6,732 nucleotides of DNA from an uncultured Megamonas sp. (GCA_900554895.1 USIX01000122.1:1-6732), one strand, 5' to 3'; positions 1 through 5,915 are shown, numbered from the stretch's first letter. Made by a program: numbers and translations. Notes: generated by a model from the sequence alone, not told the origin.

Positions 1-80
1 GGCAGAAAATAACCGAAACATGCGCCCAGAAGTAATCCCAGAAAAATCTGTGTCGTTAAACCCATACGTATTTTTTTCAT
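1..80 (-). CDS. Partial (N-terminus only) membrane protein, probable dicarboxylate/amino acid:cation symporter
   Basis: Only the first 26 codons and two bases of a 27th are in the window; the gene runs off the left edge. After a short basic start (MKKIRMG) comes LTTQIFLGLLLGA and then CFGYFL, a hydrophobic helix with the L-x-x-Q-I-x-x-G-L-x-L-G pattern seen at the N-terminus of the sodium/proton:dicarboxylate symporter family (GltP/DctA/GltT-like), which imports glutamate, aspartate or C4-dicarboxylates across the inner membrane. The ATG at 80-78 fits that family. An in-frame TTG at 86-84 is an alternative start and is actually better spaced (about 8 nt) from the purine-rich AGAGAGG at 94-100. 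The gene diverges from the DMT transporter. The family call rests on one helix and could be wrong, but a membrane protein N-terminus is fairly safe. Confidence 0.55.
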   Translation of the reverse strand, partial: MKKIRMGLTTQIFLGLLLGACFGYFL

Positions 81-107
81 TAACAATATCTTTCCTCTCT
101 AAAAATA

Positions 108-113
108 ATTATA
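108..113 (-). promoter_or_regulatory. Possible -10 box for the left-edge symporter gene
   Basis: The minus strand reads TATAAT here, 28 nt upstream of the ATG at 80. No convincing -35 hexamer lies 16-18 nt further upstream (TTCGGC at 16 nt is a poor match). A perfect TTGACA on the same strand at 183-178 is too far from this box to pair with it. I take it as a weak promoter candidate, possibly activator-dependent. Confidence 0.3.
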
Positions 114-160
114 CAGATTTTATAACAACGCCGAAGTTGAAATAAAACTCTGTGAGAGAT

Positions 161-188
161 AATATTTTACCATATTTTGTCAAATATT
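161..188. repeat. AT-rich inverted repeat in the divergent intergenic region
   Basis: AATATTT at 161-167 is the reverse complement of AAATATT at 182-188, with a 14-nt spacer, and GAG/CTC elements flank both arms imperfectly. It lies between the divergent symporter and DMT-transporter genes, upstream of both predicted promoters, so it could be an operator. In DNA this AT-rich (81-320 otherwise holds only the promoters) such repeats also arise by chance. Confidence 0.25.
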
Positions 189-255
189 TCTCGTAAAAAA
201 TGAAAATAATAGTATTTTTTTACAAAATAAATTCATGTTTATTCATAGTATCGGT

Positions 256-284
256 TTGAGATATTGTTTATAATATCTTATAAT
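256..284 (+). promoter_or_regulatory. Housekeeping (sigma-70/sigma-A type) promoter of the DMT transporter gene
   Basis: TTGAGA at 256-261 (five of six consensus bases) is followed by exactly 17 nt and then a perfect TATAAT at 279-284. A second TATAAT at 269-274 is only 7 nt from this -35 and is not used with it. Transcription would start near 291, giving a 5' leader of about 30 nt before the ATG at 321. Confidence 0.75.
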
Positions 285-320
285 GTAGTAAATACATAAA
301 GATAAAGGCGATGATATATC

Positions 321-1256
321 ATGTTTGTTTTACTTGGAATATTGGTCGGTTTTGGTCTGCCGTTGCAGACAGGCATAAATACAAAATTAAATCAAAAGCT
401 CGGTTCACCGTATAATGCTTCATTCGCATCGTTTACGATTGCTTTCATCTTTTTGTTGGCACTGCTTTTAATTACGGAACGAAATATCACCTTTTCATTG
501 GATAGAGTAATGCAGGAACCGTTTTGGATATGGTCAGGCGGTGTATGCGGTGTTATATTCTTAACAGGCAATATCGTACTGTTTACAAAGCTCGGCGGAG
601 TACAGACAGTGATTTTTCCCGTTCTCGGTCAGATTTTAATGGGACTTGTAATTGATGATTTCGGTCTTTTTTATGCCCCGCAAATAGAATTAACTCTACT
701 TCGCCTAACAGGAGCATTTCTTGTTTTACTTGGAGTAATCATTGTTGTTTTGGCTAAAAGAAATGAAAAAAACAATTTATTTATAAAGCCTAAACAACAG
801 CATATATTATTTTGGCAGCTGCTCGGTATTGTTACAGGGATGCTCAGTACCGTTCAGACAGCCGTAAATGGTCATCTTGGCGTTATTTTAGCTTCATCGG
901 TTAAAGCTGCCGTAATTTCTTTTGCTATCGGAATTGTTCTGCTTGCTGTTATTTGTGCTTTTATGTTTAGACAAAGAAAGGCTGTTTTAAAAATTCCGCC
1001 AATCAGGGAAAATTATCCGTGGTGGATATGGCTCGGCGGTATTTTGGGCGGGCTGTTCGTTATGACGAATGCGTATCTGTCCAATATTATCGGCACAGGT
1101 ATGACGATTATCGCCATTTTAGTAGGCTCAACGAGTGGCGGTCTTATTATCGACCATTTCGGACTGCTCGGTTCAGAGAGAAAGCCGGTTAATTTGCGAA
1201 AAGTTCTTGGTATAATCATTATGATAATCGGAGCTGCCGCTATAAAATTGTTTTAA
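321..1256 (+). CDS. DMT-superfamily transporter, DUF606/YdcZ type, two-repeat form
   Basis: A 311-residue integral membrane protein with about ten hydrophobic segments and no signal peptide other than the first helix (residues 1-18). It is built from two homologous halves. Residues 69-117 (WIWSGGVCG... to ...LVIDDFGLF) and 235-283 (WIWLGGILG... to ...LIIDHFGLL) line up over their whole length, each ending in the same I-D-D/H-F-G-L motif; a charged linker at about 146-160 joins the halves. This is the fused version of the DUF606 (PF04657) family of the drug/metabolite transporter superfamily, whose single-repeat relatives are about 140-150 residues. Substrate is unknown; DMT proteins export or import small metabolites. 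The start at 321 is preceded by AAAGGCG at 304-310, a modest ribosome binding site with 10-nt spacing. It is a single-gene unit between its promoter at 256-284 and the terminator at 1259-1289. Family assignment is confident, function is not. Confidence 0.88.
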   Translation: MFVLLGILVGFGLPLQTGINTKLNQKLGSPYNASFASFTIAFIFLLALLLITERNITFSLDRVMQEPFWIWSGGVCGVIFLTGNIVLFTKLGGVQTVIFPVLGQILMGLVIDDFGLFYAPQIELTLLRLTGAFLVLLGVIIVVLAKRNEKNNLFIKPKQQHILFWQLLGIVTGMLSTVQTAVNGHLGVILASSVKAAVISFAIGIVLLAVICAFMFRQRKAVLKIPPIRENYPWWIWLGGILGGLFVMTNAYLSNIIGTGMTIIAILVGSTSGGLIIDHFGLLGSERKPVNLRKVLGIIIMIIGAAAIKLF

Positions 1257-1258
1257 AC

Positions 1259-1289
1259 AAAAAAGAGAGGTGTGTACCTCTCTTTTTTT
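1259..1289. terminator. Bidirectional intrinsic terminator between convergent genes
   Basis: A 13-bp perfect stem (1259-1271 pairing with 1276-1288; core AGAGAGGT/ACCTCTCT) closes a GTGT tetraloop. The right arm merges into seven T's (1283-1289), and the left arm begins with an A run that becomes a U tract on the other strand. It lies 3 nt after the DMT stop codon and 11 nt beyond the end of iadA, so it should stop transcription from both sides. Confidence 0.9.
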
Positions 1290-1299
1290 ACTGGTAATT

Positions 1300-2490
1300 T
1301 TATTTTCTTTTTTCAAAAGTGCCAAATACAATCGGTTTTCCGTCTTTCACCATATGTGTTCCTCTTGCCCATACATGCTGGAGATTTAAATTTTTATCCA
1401 GAATGATTATATCGGCATCGCTGTTTTTGGCAATCGTACCTTTGCGCGGATACAATTTAAGATTTTTCGCTACGTTGCTGGTAGTTGTCTGAATAGCATC
1501 AGTAATAGCGATGCCTTCTTTTTGCACCATATCGCGAAACTCTTCCAGTAATGAAGACTGACTGGCTACGCCTACACCGATGTTGTTGCCTTTATCATCG
1601 AAAATCGGCATACTGCCGTTGCCGTCTGAGCTCATGGTGATACGGCTGATATCTACACCTGCTTCAAGCGCCTGTTTTACGGCTTCACTCGATTTTAGAC
1701 CTTTGACGGAACCGGTTGCCGGGCTTACGCTGGAAGTTACATCCATTATGCCGCCCTGTTTTGCCCATTCCACGCATTCTTTGAACAAGCGTTTATGGCG
1801 GTTGGCATGTGTCGGGATAATCTGTGTTTTCGGAATTTCACCGCTTTTGGTGATTTCATAGAGCATTTTAAGTCCGTCTTCACCGTCGCCCAGGTGCATA
1901 TTGACAACGCCGGCTTTACCGCTGAGCATTCCGCCGACGCGGGCTTCCGCTGTAATCTGCTGATATGCTTCTTTTGGTGACTGGGAGGAACGGTGGTCGC
2001 ACATAGCAATTTCGCCTGTACCGATTACTTTGTCAATTAAGATGATATCACTGCGCACGCTGCCGGTAATTGTCGGTGTCGGGATTTCGTACGAACCGGA
2101 ATAAATATAAGCCGAAATACCTTCATCTTCCAGTCCGCGTGCTTTTGCCAGCAGGCTTGCCACATGGCGCGTTATACCGTCTGTTCCTAAAAGACCTGCT
2201 ACAGTCGTAACACCGGAAGTTGTGATATCCGTCAGCTGGATTTCCGGTGTTCTCGTCGCATAGCCGCCTTCACCGCCGCCGCCGATTAAATGCACGTGAG
2301 AGTCGATAAATCCCGGCAGAGCAATTTTATCCGTACAGTCAACAACTTCACAATCGTAAATTTCCGGCAGATTTAAATTTTCACCGATGGCGGCGATTTT
2401 TTCTCCTGCCATCAAAATATCTTTTATGCCTAAATCTTCTGGTGCAATGATATGCACATTTTTTAATAAAGTAAAAAACGGTTTTTCCAT
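1300..2490 (-). CDS. iadA: Isoaspartyl dipeptidase (beta-aspartyl peptidase), metal-dependent amidohydrolase
   Basis: A 396-residue cytoplasmic enzyme that hydrolyses beta-aspartyl dipeptides (from isoaspartate-damaged proteins, or from cyanophycin breakdown) to L-aspartate plus the other amino acid. Length is close to the E. coli enzyme (390). Visible active-site elements, by alignment to E. coli IadA from memory: metal ligands H65-x-H67, H199 (MHLGD), H228 (PTHANR) and the catalytic base D289 (SSDGNGS); substrate contacts E74, Y134, R167 (DHRSS) and R231. The bridging ligand, a carboxylated lysine (K162) in E. coli, is replaced by E160 (GTGEIAMCDHRSS). Residues 1-60 and about 345-396 form the beta-sandwich typical of amidohydrolases. 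Last gene of the yjiH-yjiG-iadA operon, 30 nt after yjiG; GAAGG lies about 8-9 nt upstream of the ATG at 2490. Transcription presumably comes from the sigma-54 promoter at 3703-3720 and ends at the hairpin at 1259-1289. Family identification is very secure; activity despite the K-to-E change is inferred. Confidence 0.95.
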   Translation of the reverse strand: MEKPFFTLLKNVHIIAPEDLGIKDILMAGEKIAAIGENLNLPEIYDCEVVDCTDKIALPGFIDSHVHLIGGGGEGGYATRTPEIQLTDITTSGVTTVAGLLGTDGITRHVASLLAKARGLEDEGISAYIYSGSYEIPTPTITGSVRSDIILIDKVIGTGEIAMCDHRSSQSPKEAYQQITAEARVGGMLSGKAGVVNMHLGDGEDGLKMLYEITKSGEIPKTQIIPTHANRHKRLFKECVEWAKQGGIMDVTSSVSPATGSVKGLKSSEAVKQALEAGVDISRITMSSDGNGSMPIFDDKGNNIGVGVASQSSLLEEFRDMVQKEGIAITDAIQTTTSNVAKNLKLYPRKGTIAKNSDADIIILDKNLNLQHVWARGTHMVKDGKPIVFGTFEKRK

Positions 2491-2520
2491 ATTAACTACC
2501 TTCTTTATTATTTTTATTTA

Positions 2521-3006
2521 TTATAAAAACATCATGATTAAACGCATTGCCCAAATGGACAGCAGTGCATTGATTACACAGATTAAAATAATTGCCGGAT
2601 AATGTTTCGTATTTACTTCGGCAATACCGAGACAGCGGCCGACATTCTGCACCGGATTACCCATTAGATAGATAGCCGGAATTAATACGGTAATCTGCAT
2701 TGCATCCAAAGTTCCGGCCGTATATAAACTCATGGCAACGCCGACGCCGCCGCCCATACTCATAAGAGCCGTAATCAGCACCGTTGCCGCTTCGCCCGGC
2801 AGTCCCCAAAGTCCCATAATCGGTTCAAAAACAACGCCGATTAAGTGCAAAAGTCCTGTAACATCCAAAATGCGGATAACGACAAATGCCATTACTACGT
2901 TCGGAAGCAGGCTTGTCGTACCAATGGTGAAGCCTTTTCTAGCACCTTCAATGAACAAATCCAAAATATTTTTATTTACTTTTACTTCTGTATTTGTATT
3001 ACTCAT
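2521..3006 (-). CDS. yjiG: YjiG-like membrane protein (SpmB-type, nucleoside-recognition/Gate domain)
   Basis: A 161-residue inner-membrane protein with a hydrophilic N-terminus (1-20) and about four hydrophobic segments near 33-60, 73-97, 102-120 and 136-160. It resembles E. coli YjiG (153 residues) and SpmB (spore maturation protein B). Conserved-looking small-residue and polar stretches are TTSLLPN (30-36), LMSMGGGVGVAMS (81-93) and GNPVQNVGRCLG (116-127), typical of the Gate domain (PF07670) also found in nucleoside transporters. It sits 18 nt downstream of yjiH and 30 nt upstream of iadA, the same order as in E. coli, and probably pairs with YjiH as SpmA pairs with SpmB. AAAGG lies about 9 nt before the ATG at 3006. 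Biochemical function is not established in any species that I know; a transport role for isoaspartyl peptides or their products is inferred from context only. Confidence 0.85.
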   Translation of the reverse strand: MSNTNTEVKVNKNILDLFIEGARKGFTIGTTSLLPNVVMAFVVIRILDVTGLLHLIGVVFEPIMGLWGLPGEAATVLITALMSMGGGVGVAMSLYTAGTLDAMQITVLIPAIYLMGNPVQNVGRCLGIAEVNTKHYPAIILICVINALLSIWAMRLIMMFL

Positions 3007-3024
3007 TTTAAATCTGCCTTTCTA

Positions 3025-3663
3025 TCAGCTAAAAATTTTAAAATACAATCGCATGAGATTTGCACCGACGATTTTAAAGATGAAAATAACGAAAATCGGT
3101 ACGATAATCGGTGCCATCAGTATACTGAAAGCCGCTGCACCGGAGGAAAAATAGTTTGTAATGAAAGCACTGCCGCTCGTCTGATAGGCAATGATAATTG
3201 AACGTTCTTTGTCCGTGATTAAATTGTTGTCTTTCAATTCCTTAACCATGCCGGCAGCCGCATCGGTGCTTTGCATATTGGCTATATTGGCCAGAGCGGA
3301 GATACCCGGTACGCCAAGCAGCGGTTTTAACAGCGGGTTCATAATTTTCTGTGCCGCTTTCAGGCCTCCCAATCCGTCAATAACGTTTACGATACCAAGT
3401 GCCAAAATAACAGCGGGAATAAGTTCAAGTGCAAATAAAAATCCGTCTTTGGCGCCGCTGCCGCCAGCACCGCGGAAGCTCATCGCTTTATCTGTCGGGA
3501 TTTGACCGAAACTGCCGTTTAATACGTTAAAGTCGAGGGCTCGTAAAATTCCGTCAGAAGATGAAAATACTCCTGAGAATAATAAAATTGCCAGTACAAA
3601 TACGACATAACCGTACCATGGAACTTTAATCTTAACATTGTCATTATTATTGCGTTTTTCCAT
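3025..3663 (-). CDS. yjiH: YjiH-like membrane protein (SpmA-type, nucleoside-recognition/Gate domain)
   Basis: A 212-residue inner-membrane protein, close in length to E. coli YjiH (about 227), with a basic hydrophilic N-terminus (1-14), a first membrane helix at about 15-33, a soluble or periplasmic stretch with GAGGSGAKDG (65-74), then hydrophobic segments at about 75-97, 155-175 and 176-200. Between them lies ISALANIANMQSTDAAAGMV (121-140), the polar segment characteristic of SpmA/YjiH Gate proteins (N-x-Q-S-T-D-A core). It is the first gene of the operon: a near-perfect AAGGAG (3678-3673) sits 9 nt before the ATG at 3663, and a sigma-54 promoter is 40 nt upstream of the start codon. The YjiH/YjiG pair probably forms one complex in the membrane. 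Molecular activity is unknown; stable linkage to iadA suggests uptake or export of beta-aspartyl peptides or of the amino acids they release. Confidence 0.85.
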   Translation of the reverse strand: MEKRNNNDNVKIKVPWYGYVVFVLAILLFSGVFSSSDGILRALDFNVLNGSFGQIPTDKAMSFRGAGGSGAKDGFLFALELIPAVILALGIVNVIDGLGGLKAAQKIMNPLLKPLLGVPGISALANIANMQSTDAAAGMVKELKDNNLITDKERSIIIAYQTSGSAFITNYFSSGAAAFSILMAPIIVPIFVIFIFKIVGANLMRLYFKIFS

Positions 3664-3702
3664 AATAATTCACTCCTTAAAAATATATACATTAAATTTA
3701 TT

Positions 3703-3720
3703 ATGCAATTTTCATGCCAA
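3703..3720 (-). promoter_or_regulatory. Sigma-54 (RpoN) -24/-12 promoter of the yjiH-yjiG-iadA operon
   Basis: Read on the minus strand (3720 to 3703) the sequence is TTGGCATGAAAATTGCAT. It matches the sigma-54 consensus YTGGCACGRNNNTTGCW at nearly every defined position, with the invariant GG (3718-3717) and GC (3706-3705) separated by exactly 10 nt. Transcription should start near 3693, leaving a leader of about 30 nt that contains the AAGGAG of yjiH. No comparable sigma-70 promoter was seen for the operon. The gene for a sigma-54 activator lies immediately divergent. Confidence 0.93.
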
Positions 3721-3766
3721 CATTAATACAATGAAAAAAGTTTTATATGCAGTTTGTATAAAAAAT

Positions 3767-3778
3767 AGACAAATGTCT
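3767..3778. promoter_or_regulatory. Candidate enhancer (activator-binding) palindrome for the sigma-54 promoter
   Basis: AGACA-AA-TGTCT is a perfect 12-bp palindrome (5-bp arms, 2-nt centre). It is centred about 80 bp upstream of the predicted start of the yjiH operon, a typical distance for an enhancer site. An overlapping wider inverted repeat, TTTGT (3753-3757) with ACAAA (3769-3773), may extend the site. That the divergent activator binds here is inferred. Confidence 0.45.
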
Positions 3779-3807
3779 TTTGTTTTCAATACATCATCAT
3801 TTTAATC

Positions 3808-3828
3808 TGATAAAATTTACTGTTATCA
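3808..3828. promoter_or_regulatory. Second candidate operator, inverted repeat TGATAA-N9-TTATCA
   Basis: Perfect 6-bp arms (3808-3813 and 3823-3828) flank a 9-nt spacer, so the arms face one side of the helix about 15 bp apart. The centre is about 125 bp upstream of the predicted operon start and about 115 bp upstream of the activator gene. It could be a second enhancer or an autoregulatory site. Its arms differ from the palindrome at 3767-3778, so the two may bind different proteins. Confidence 0.35.
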
Positions 3829-3843
3829 TTACATAAAAATATA

Positions 3844-3872
3844 TTTTATTTTATTGGTAAATATTATATAAT
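3844..3872 (+). promoter_or_regulatory. Possible housekeeping promoter of the sigma-54 activator gene
   Basis: A perfect TATAAT at 3867-3872 is preceded, with a 17-nt spacer, by TTTTAT (3844-3849), a poor -35. The start would be near 3879, 55 nt before the coding region. The surrounding DNA is so AT-rich that the -10 match carries limited weight. No -24/-12 element faces this gene, which suggests it is not itself sigma-54 dependent. Confidence 0.35.
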
Positions 3873-3933
3873 AATCCCATTAAAATACCGTTAAATAATA
3901 TTTTACTAATTATGAAGATAAGGAAGTGATTTT

Positions 3934-5898
3934 TTGAAAAAACTTGTCATCATCTCTCTTGGTTATAATACAGGCAAAACAATTTACAATCAGCTTTGTA
4001 ATTTATTTTCCTCCAGTCTGGATATTAAATATTATTTTATTTCATCTCCTCCGCCGCATAATTTTGAAGCTGACCTCGTGCTTTATTCCAGCAAGTCTGC
4101 TTATTTTAAACTGCACAGACTGGCAAATAATCTGCCGTATATCATAGCGCGCCGCTCTATAAACTATCATGAGATAAATAAACTTTTTAAATTGCCGCGT
4201 TATACGGATGCTCTTTTGGTAAATGACACAAAAGAAAGCGCGGAAGAAACAATTTTGCTATTACAGACACTGGGGATTGACCATATAAATCTCTCGCCGT
4301 ATTATCCTGATGTAAAGGAATATCCGCATCTTTCAATTGCTATAACACCCGGTGAAGCAGAACATGTTCCTTCGTTTGTACGTAAAATTATCGATATAAA
4401 AACACGTCTCGTGGATATAACCTCACTTATTGAAATTCTTACCTACTTCAATATGCTGGAAAAATTTGCACACATTCTGTCGGCAAAGTACATTCAGGAT
4501 ATTATTAAGCTTATTAAAACAGGTAATAAACTGCTCACAGACAGCAGCAGTATGAAAGAACGTTTTAAAACAGTTATTAACAACGTACATGACGGCTTGA
4601 TAGCCATCAACAAAGAAAATAAAGTATCCGTATTTAACCCTGTTGCTGAAAAACTGTTTGCCAAAAAATCCATTACCGTTATTGGTCAATCCATAGAAGA
4701 AGCGCTGGATAAGGAGTTGTTGAAAACTGTAGATAATCCGCGCAAAGAAGGTATTTTGAAACTGCCATCTTATGAAATTCTCGTTTCAGAAACGCCACTT
4801 TATGCCAAAAATACGGATAGGGGTCGACTGTATGTATTAAAAGACGTATCGGAAATTCATCGTTTGGAAGAGTCCGTTCGCCGTCGCCTGTATGAAGAAC
4901 GCAATATTGCCCGTTATACTTTCAGTAATATTATCGGCAATAGCCCTGCCTTAAAAAATACATTATCGTTGGCTCAAAAAATGGCAAAATCGGACTCCAC
5001 GATTTTTATTCAAGGTGAAAGCGGTACAGGTAAAGAATTATTGGCACAAAGTATTCACAATGCTTCTAATCGCAGCAATGCACCTTTCGTTGCCATAAAT
5101 TTTGCCGCTCTATCGGAAACTTTACTTGAATCGGAATTGTTCGGCTATGAAGAAGGTTCTTTTACAGGTGCTAAACGTGGAGGTTCTCCCGGTCTGTTTG
5201 AAACGGCACATAAAGGAACTCTGTTTTTGGACGAAATCGGAGATGCTCCGTTACCGTTTCAGGTAAAACTGCTGCGGGTACTGCAGGAACGCCAAATTCG
5301 CCGTGTCGGCGGCATGAAGGTAATTCCGATTGATGTACGTATTATCGTTGCGACAAATCATAATTTAAAAGAAGATATAAAACTGGGACTTTTTCGCGAA
5401 GATTTATACTATCGTTTAAATGTACTGCCTTTGAAAATTCCGCCGCTGAGAGAAAGAAGCGAGGATATAATGCCTTTATGTTATGCTTTTTATAAAAAAT
5501 ACAAGCCGTTGTCCGATAATGCAGAAACATATTTTAAAAATATTTGTCCGTATCTTGAAGCTTATAACTGGCAGGGAAATATCCGTGAACTTCAAAATGT
5601 CGTTGAGTATCTGACGAATATCTGTCCTGATACTGCTCCGCAATTTGACGATTTACCTGAAGATATAAAAATACAGCTTTTTGCGGCATCGGATAAGAAA
5701 ATCAATCTGAAAGAAGAAATCCTGCGGGAAATAAAGCAGTGCAATAAAAATCGCCGACCGATTGGACGACGCTCGCTGGCAAATAAATTTATGCTTTCCG
5801 AAAATAAAATACGCGATATATTGCTTAAACTGCAAAATGAAAATAAAATTGTAATTTCTGCCGGAAAATACGGACTGAAAGCGCTTGACTTAAAGTAA
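3934..5898 (+). CDS. Sigma-54-dependent transcriptional activator (enhancer-binding protein) with PAS domain and CggR-like winged helix
   Basis: A 654-residue cytoplasmic regulator. Residues 1-200 form an alpha/beta domain of a type I recall from clostridial activators (motifs YIIARRSINY 69-78, GIDHINLSPYYP 114-125, AITPGEAEHVP 136-146) and resembling PrpR_N in layout; the ligand is unknown. Residues 206-310 are a PAS domain (NNVHDGLIAINKENK). A charged helix at about 310-327 leads to the AAA+ domain (332-575): Walker A GESGTGKE (361-368), the sigma-54 contact loop as GSFTGA (408-413) rather than GAFTGA, Walker B LFLDEIG (430-436), sensor 1 VATN (472-475), the arginine-finger region FREDLYYR (487-494) and sensor 2 NIREL (549-553). 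The C-terminus (about 590-654) has PIGRRSL (609-615), identical to the CggR wing-helix motif, not a Fis helix. The TTG start at 3934 follows AGGAAGTG at 3921-3928. It is divergent from yjiH, whose sigma-54 promoter it very probably activates. Confidence 0.93.
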   Translation: MKKLVIISLGYNTGKTIYNQLCNLFSSSLDIKYYFISSPPPHNFEADLVLYSSKSAYFKLHRLANNLPYIIARRSINYHEINKLFKLPRYTDALLVNDTKESAEETILLLQTLGIDHINLSPYYPDVKEYPHLSIAITPGEAEHVPSFVRKIIDIKTRLVDITSLIEILTYFNMLEKFAHILSAKYIQDIIKLIKTGNKLLTDSSSMKERFKTVINNVHDGLIAINKENKVSVFNPVAEKLFAKKSITVIGQSIEEALDKELLKTVDNPRKEGILKLPSYEILVSETPLYAKNTDRGRLYVLKDVSEIHRLEESVRRRLYEERNIARYTFSNIIGNSPALKNTLSLAQKMAKSDSTIFIQGESGTGKELLAQSIHNASNRSNAPFVAINFAALSETLLESELFGYEEGSFTGAKRGGSPGLFETAHKGTLFLDEIGDAPLPFQVKLLRVLQERQIRRVGGMKVIPIDVRIIVATNHNLKEDIKLGLFREDLYYRLNVLPLKIPPLRERSEDIMPLCYAFYKKYKPLSDNAETYFKNICPYLEAYNWQGNIRELQNVVEYLTNICPDTAPQFDDLPEDIKIQLFAASDKKINLKEEILREIKQCNKNRRPIGRRSLANKFMLSENKIRDILLKLQNENKIVISAGKYGLKALDLK

Positions 5899-5915
5899 AC
5901 TCGAAGGAATATAAT
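5885..5915 (+). promoter_or_regulatory. Likely housekeeping promoter of the DUF362 gene, overlapping the end of the activator gene
   Basis: TTGACT (5885-5890, five of six consensus) and a perfect TATAAT (5910-5915) are separated by 19 nt, slightly long. The -35 lies within the last codons of the activator gene. Transcription would begin near 5922, about 33 nt before the ATG at 5955. This suggests the DUF362 gene is expressed independently of, or in addition to, read-through from upstream. Confidence 0.5.

Noticed and set aside
178..183. Perfect TTGACA on the minus strand, considered as -35 of the left-edge symporter gene
   Set aside because: At 16-18 nt downstream the sequence is TATCTC/ATCTCT, a poor -10, and the good TATAAT at 113-108 is far too distant. 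It is probably coincidental in AT-rich DNA.
1746..2009. Open frames within iadA on both strands
   Set aside because: They are covered by the conserved active-site region of IadA in its own frame and have no protein-like features.
2732..3201. Plus-strand open frames antisense to yjiG and yjiH
   Set aside because: They lie wholly opposite well-supported genes, have compositions typical of antisense shadows, and lack ribosome binding sites or recognisable domains.
3855..3872. TTGGTA near the activator start, tested as part of a plus-strand sigma-54 or -35 element
   Set aside because: There is no GC 10 nt after the GG, and it is only 6 nt from the TATAAT, so it fits neither promoter type.
4423..4689. 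Minus-strand open frame opposite the activator
   Set aside because: It is a shadow of the helical linker and PAS domain; the amino acid composition is F/N/K-rich with no start signals.
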